From JADJOY01 sp046331705 [NCBI: bacterium] (GTDB lineage: Bacteria; JADJOY01): 5,473 bases of DNA. Every line of letters starts with the position of its first letter. Position 1 is the first letter of the stretch. The notes beneath the pieces were generated by a model that worked only from the letters and a program-made list of their open reading frames with translations, made no database searches and was not told the origin of the DNA. This document shows, one piece after another, positions 4,803 through 5,473 of the stretch. The stretch spans positions 1 to 5,473 of the forward strand of contig JAXLQJ010000114.1 of NCBI GenBank assembly GCA_046331705.1, given 5' to 3'. A program made the translations under genes and the position numbers.

Positions 4803-5462
4803 TCAGCGGCGCACGCGTAGCGGCGCCTCTGCGGCGGCGAGCGCCTTCGCCACCTTGCGAACGTACTCCAGTTGTTCGCGCGCCTCTCGTGGGAGCCGCG
4901 GCAGCTTCGTGATGTCCGACGCGCGATCGATCGGGATGACGTCGAGCCCCTCGTGGCTGACCACGCGCGCCACGTCGTCGCCCGGCATGTCGATCTCGAA
5001 GCTGCAGGCCCAGGCGAGAGAGTCCTGATGCTTCGCCTCGAGCGCTGCGATCGCGCTCGCGTTGACGCGGCGGCGCATCGGGACGCGCACGAGGGCGCGC
5101 GCGTCAATCGTCGGAAACGAATATCCGCGCTCGAAGGAAATGCGGTCGATCCAGAGGCGATGCGCATGAACCTGCGTCAATCGCGCTGGAAAGAGCGCAC
5201 GGAGCTCCGGTCTCAGGTTGTTCGGGATGACGACGAGTCGGAGGTGGCGCCGAAGCCGGCGTCGGACCACGTCGCGTGCGTTGGGCACGCGCGGCTTGCC
5301 GTGCAAGAGATCGCGCAGGCGGCGAAGGTGCACGGGGGCCTCTCCGCCGAGGATGCTCTCGAGAACGCCGCCACCGACGGTCACGTAGAAGAGTTGCTCA
5401 TGGGCGCTGCCCATTTCCTCCATCTTCTTGGAGCTGTCTCCACGTGATGGAGTCGACGACAC
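4803..5462 (-). CDS. Basic hypothetical protein of about 200-219 aa (start uncertain, near window edge)
   Basis: I do not recognise this protein. The frame ends with TGA at 4803, opposite and 57 nt from the end of the 407-aa gene. The GTG at 5462 gives 219 residues, but the frame stays open to the right edge, so the true start could be outside. Internal ATGs at 5423 and 5414 are alternatives; GGAGG lies only 2 nt before the latter. No signal peptide or membrane helix is visible. Residues 23-38 (QLFYVTVGGGVLESIL) look like strand then helix. Residues 45-95 are very Arg-rich with several helices (LRRLRDLL, VVRRRLRRHLRL). Residues 98-130 look like beta strands (VHAHRLWIDRISFERGYSF), residues 150-182 are mixed, and a C-terminal amphipathic helix covers 190-212. 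High charge could suit nucleic-acid or polyanion binding, but that is only composition. GC-rich third positions support coding on this strand. Confidence 0.7.
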   Translation of the reverse strand: MSSTPSRGDSSKKMEEMGSAHEQLFYVTVGGGVLESILGGEAPVHLRRLRDLLHGKPRVPNARDVVRRRLRRHLRLVVIPNNLRPELRALFPARLTQVHAHRLWIDRISFERGYSFPTIDARALVRVPMRRRVNASAIAALEAKHQDSLAWACSFEIDMPGDDVARVVSHEGLDVIPIDRASDITKLPRLPREAREQLEYVRKVAKALAAAEAPLRVRR

Positions 5463-5473
5463 GCGCCCAGGAT

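Noticed and set aside
4872-5447. 191-codon plus-strand frame at the right edge
   Set aside because: The opposite strand gives a more protein-like sequence with alternating strands and helices. Neither product is recognised, so this is a judgement.

Overview
The window is GC-rich, roughly two-thirds G+C by eye, and densely packed with bacterial genes. Most are uncharacterised accessory genes. Base composition, GC-biased third codon positions and the type of gene content suggest a high-GC Gram-negative bacterium such as a myxobacterium (Myxococcota). That placement is an inference; there is no rRNA or other taxonomic marker here. I see no tRNA, rRNA, insertion sequence, integrase or CRISPR array.

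Left half, minus strand (1887 down to 1): four genes read in one direction with tight spacing. In order of transcription they are a 53-aa zinc-ribbon protein with a strong Shine-Dalgarno; a SIR2/CobB-type NAD-dependent protein deacylase starting 4 nt after it; a 21-aa mini-ORF; and a multi-spanning membrane protein whose start codon overlaps the mini-ORF stop (ATGA) and which runs off the left edge. The sirtuin keeps its catalytic residues and most of the acyl-pocket signature of the desuccinylase/demalonylase class, but the pocket tyrosine is replaced by histidine.

Middle, divergent control region (1888-2100): 213 bases separate the minus-strand operon from a plus-strand set. It holds a 16-bp near-perfect palindrome close to the zinc-ribbon start and the Shine-Dalgarno that fixes the start of the plus-strand gene.

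Right half, plus strand (2101-4745): a 126-aa helical-repeat-like protein, a 298-aa protein of unknown function with a possible helix-turn-helix and a charged C-terminal helix, and a 407-aa protein with His/Asn motifs reminiscent of HNH-type nucleases. The 407-aa gene looks less GC-rich than its neighbours and may have been acquired separately. The first two are 28 nt apart and probably co-transcribed. A 115-nt gap precedes the third and contains an inverted repeat, direct repeats and an open 40-codon frame that bridges the two genes.

Right edge, minus strand (about 5462 down to 4803): a convergent basic protein of unknown function, probably nearly complete.

How the genes work together can only be inferred. 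The zinc-ribbon, sirtuin and membrane genes look like one co-expressed module of acyl-lysine removal plus a membrane partner. The plus-strand set could be an independent cassette built around a candidate nuclease. Whether the two divergent units form one system, for instance for stress or phage response, is open.
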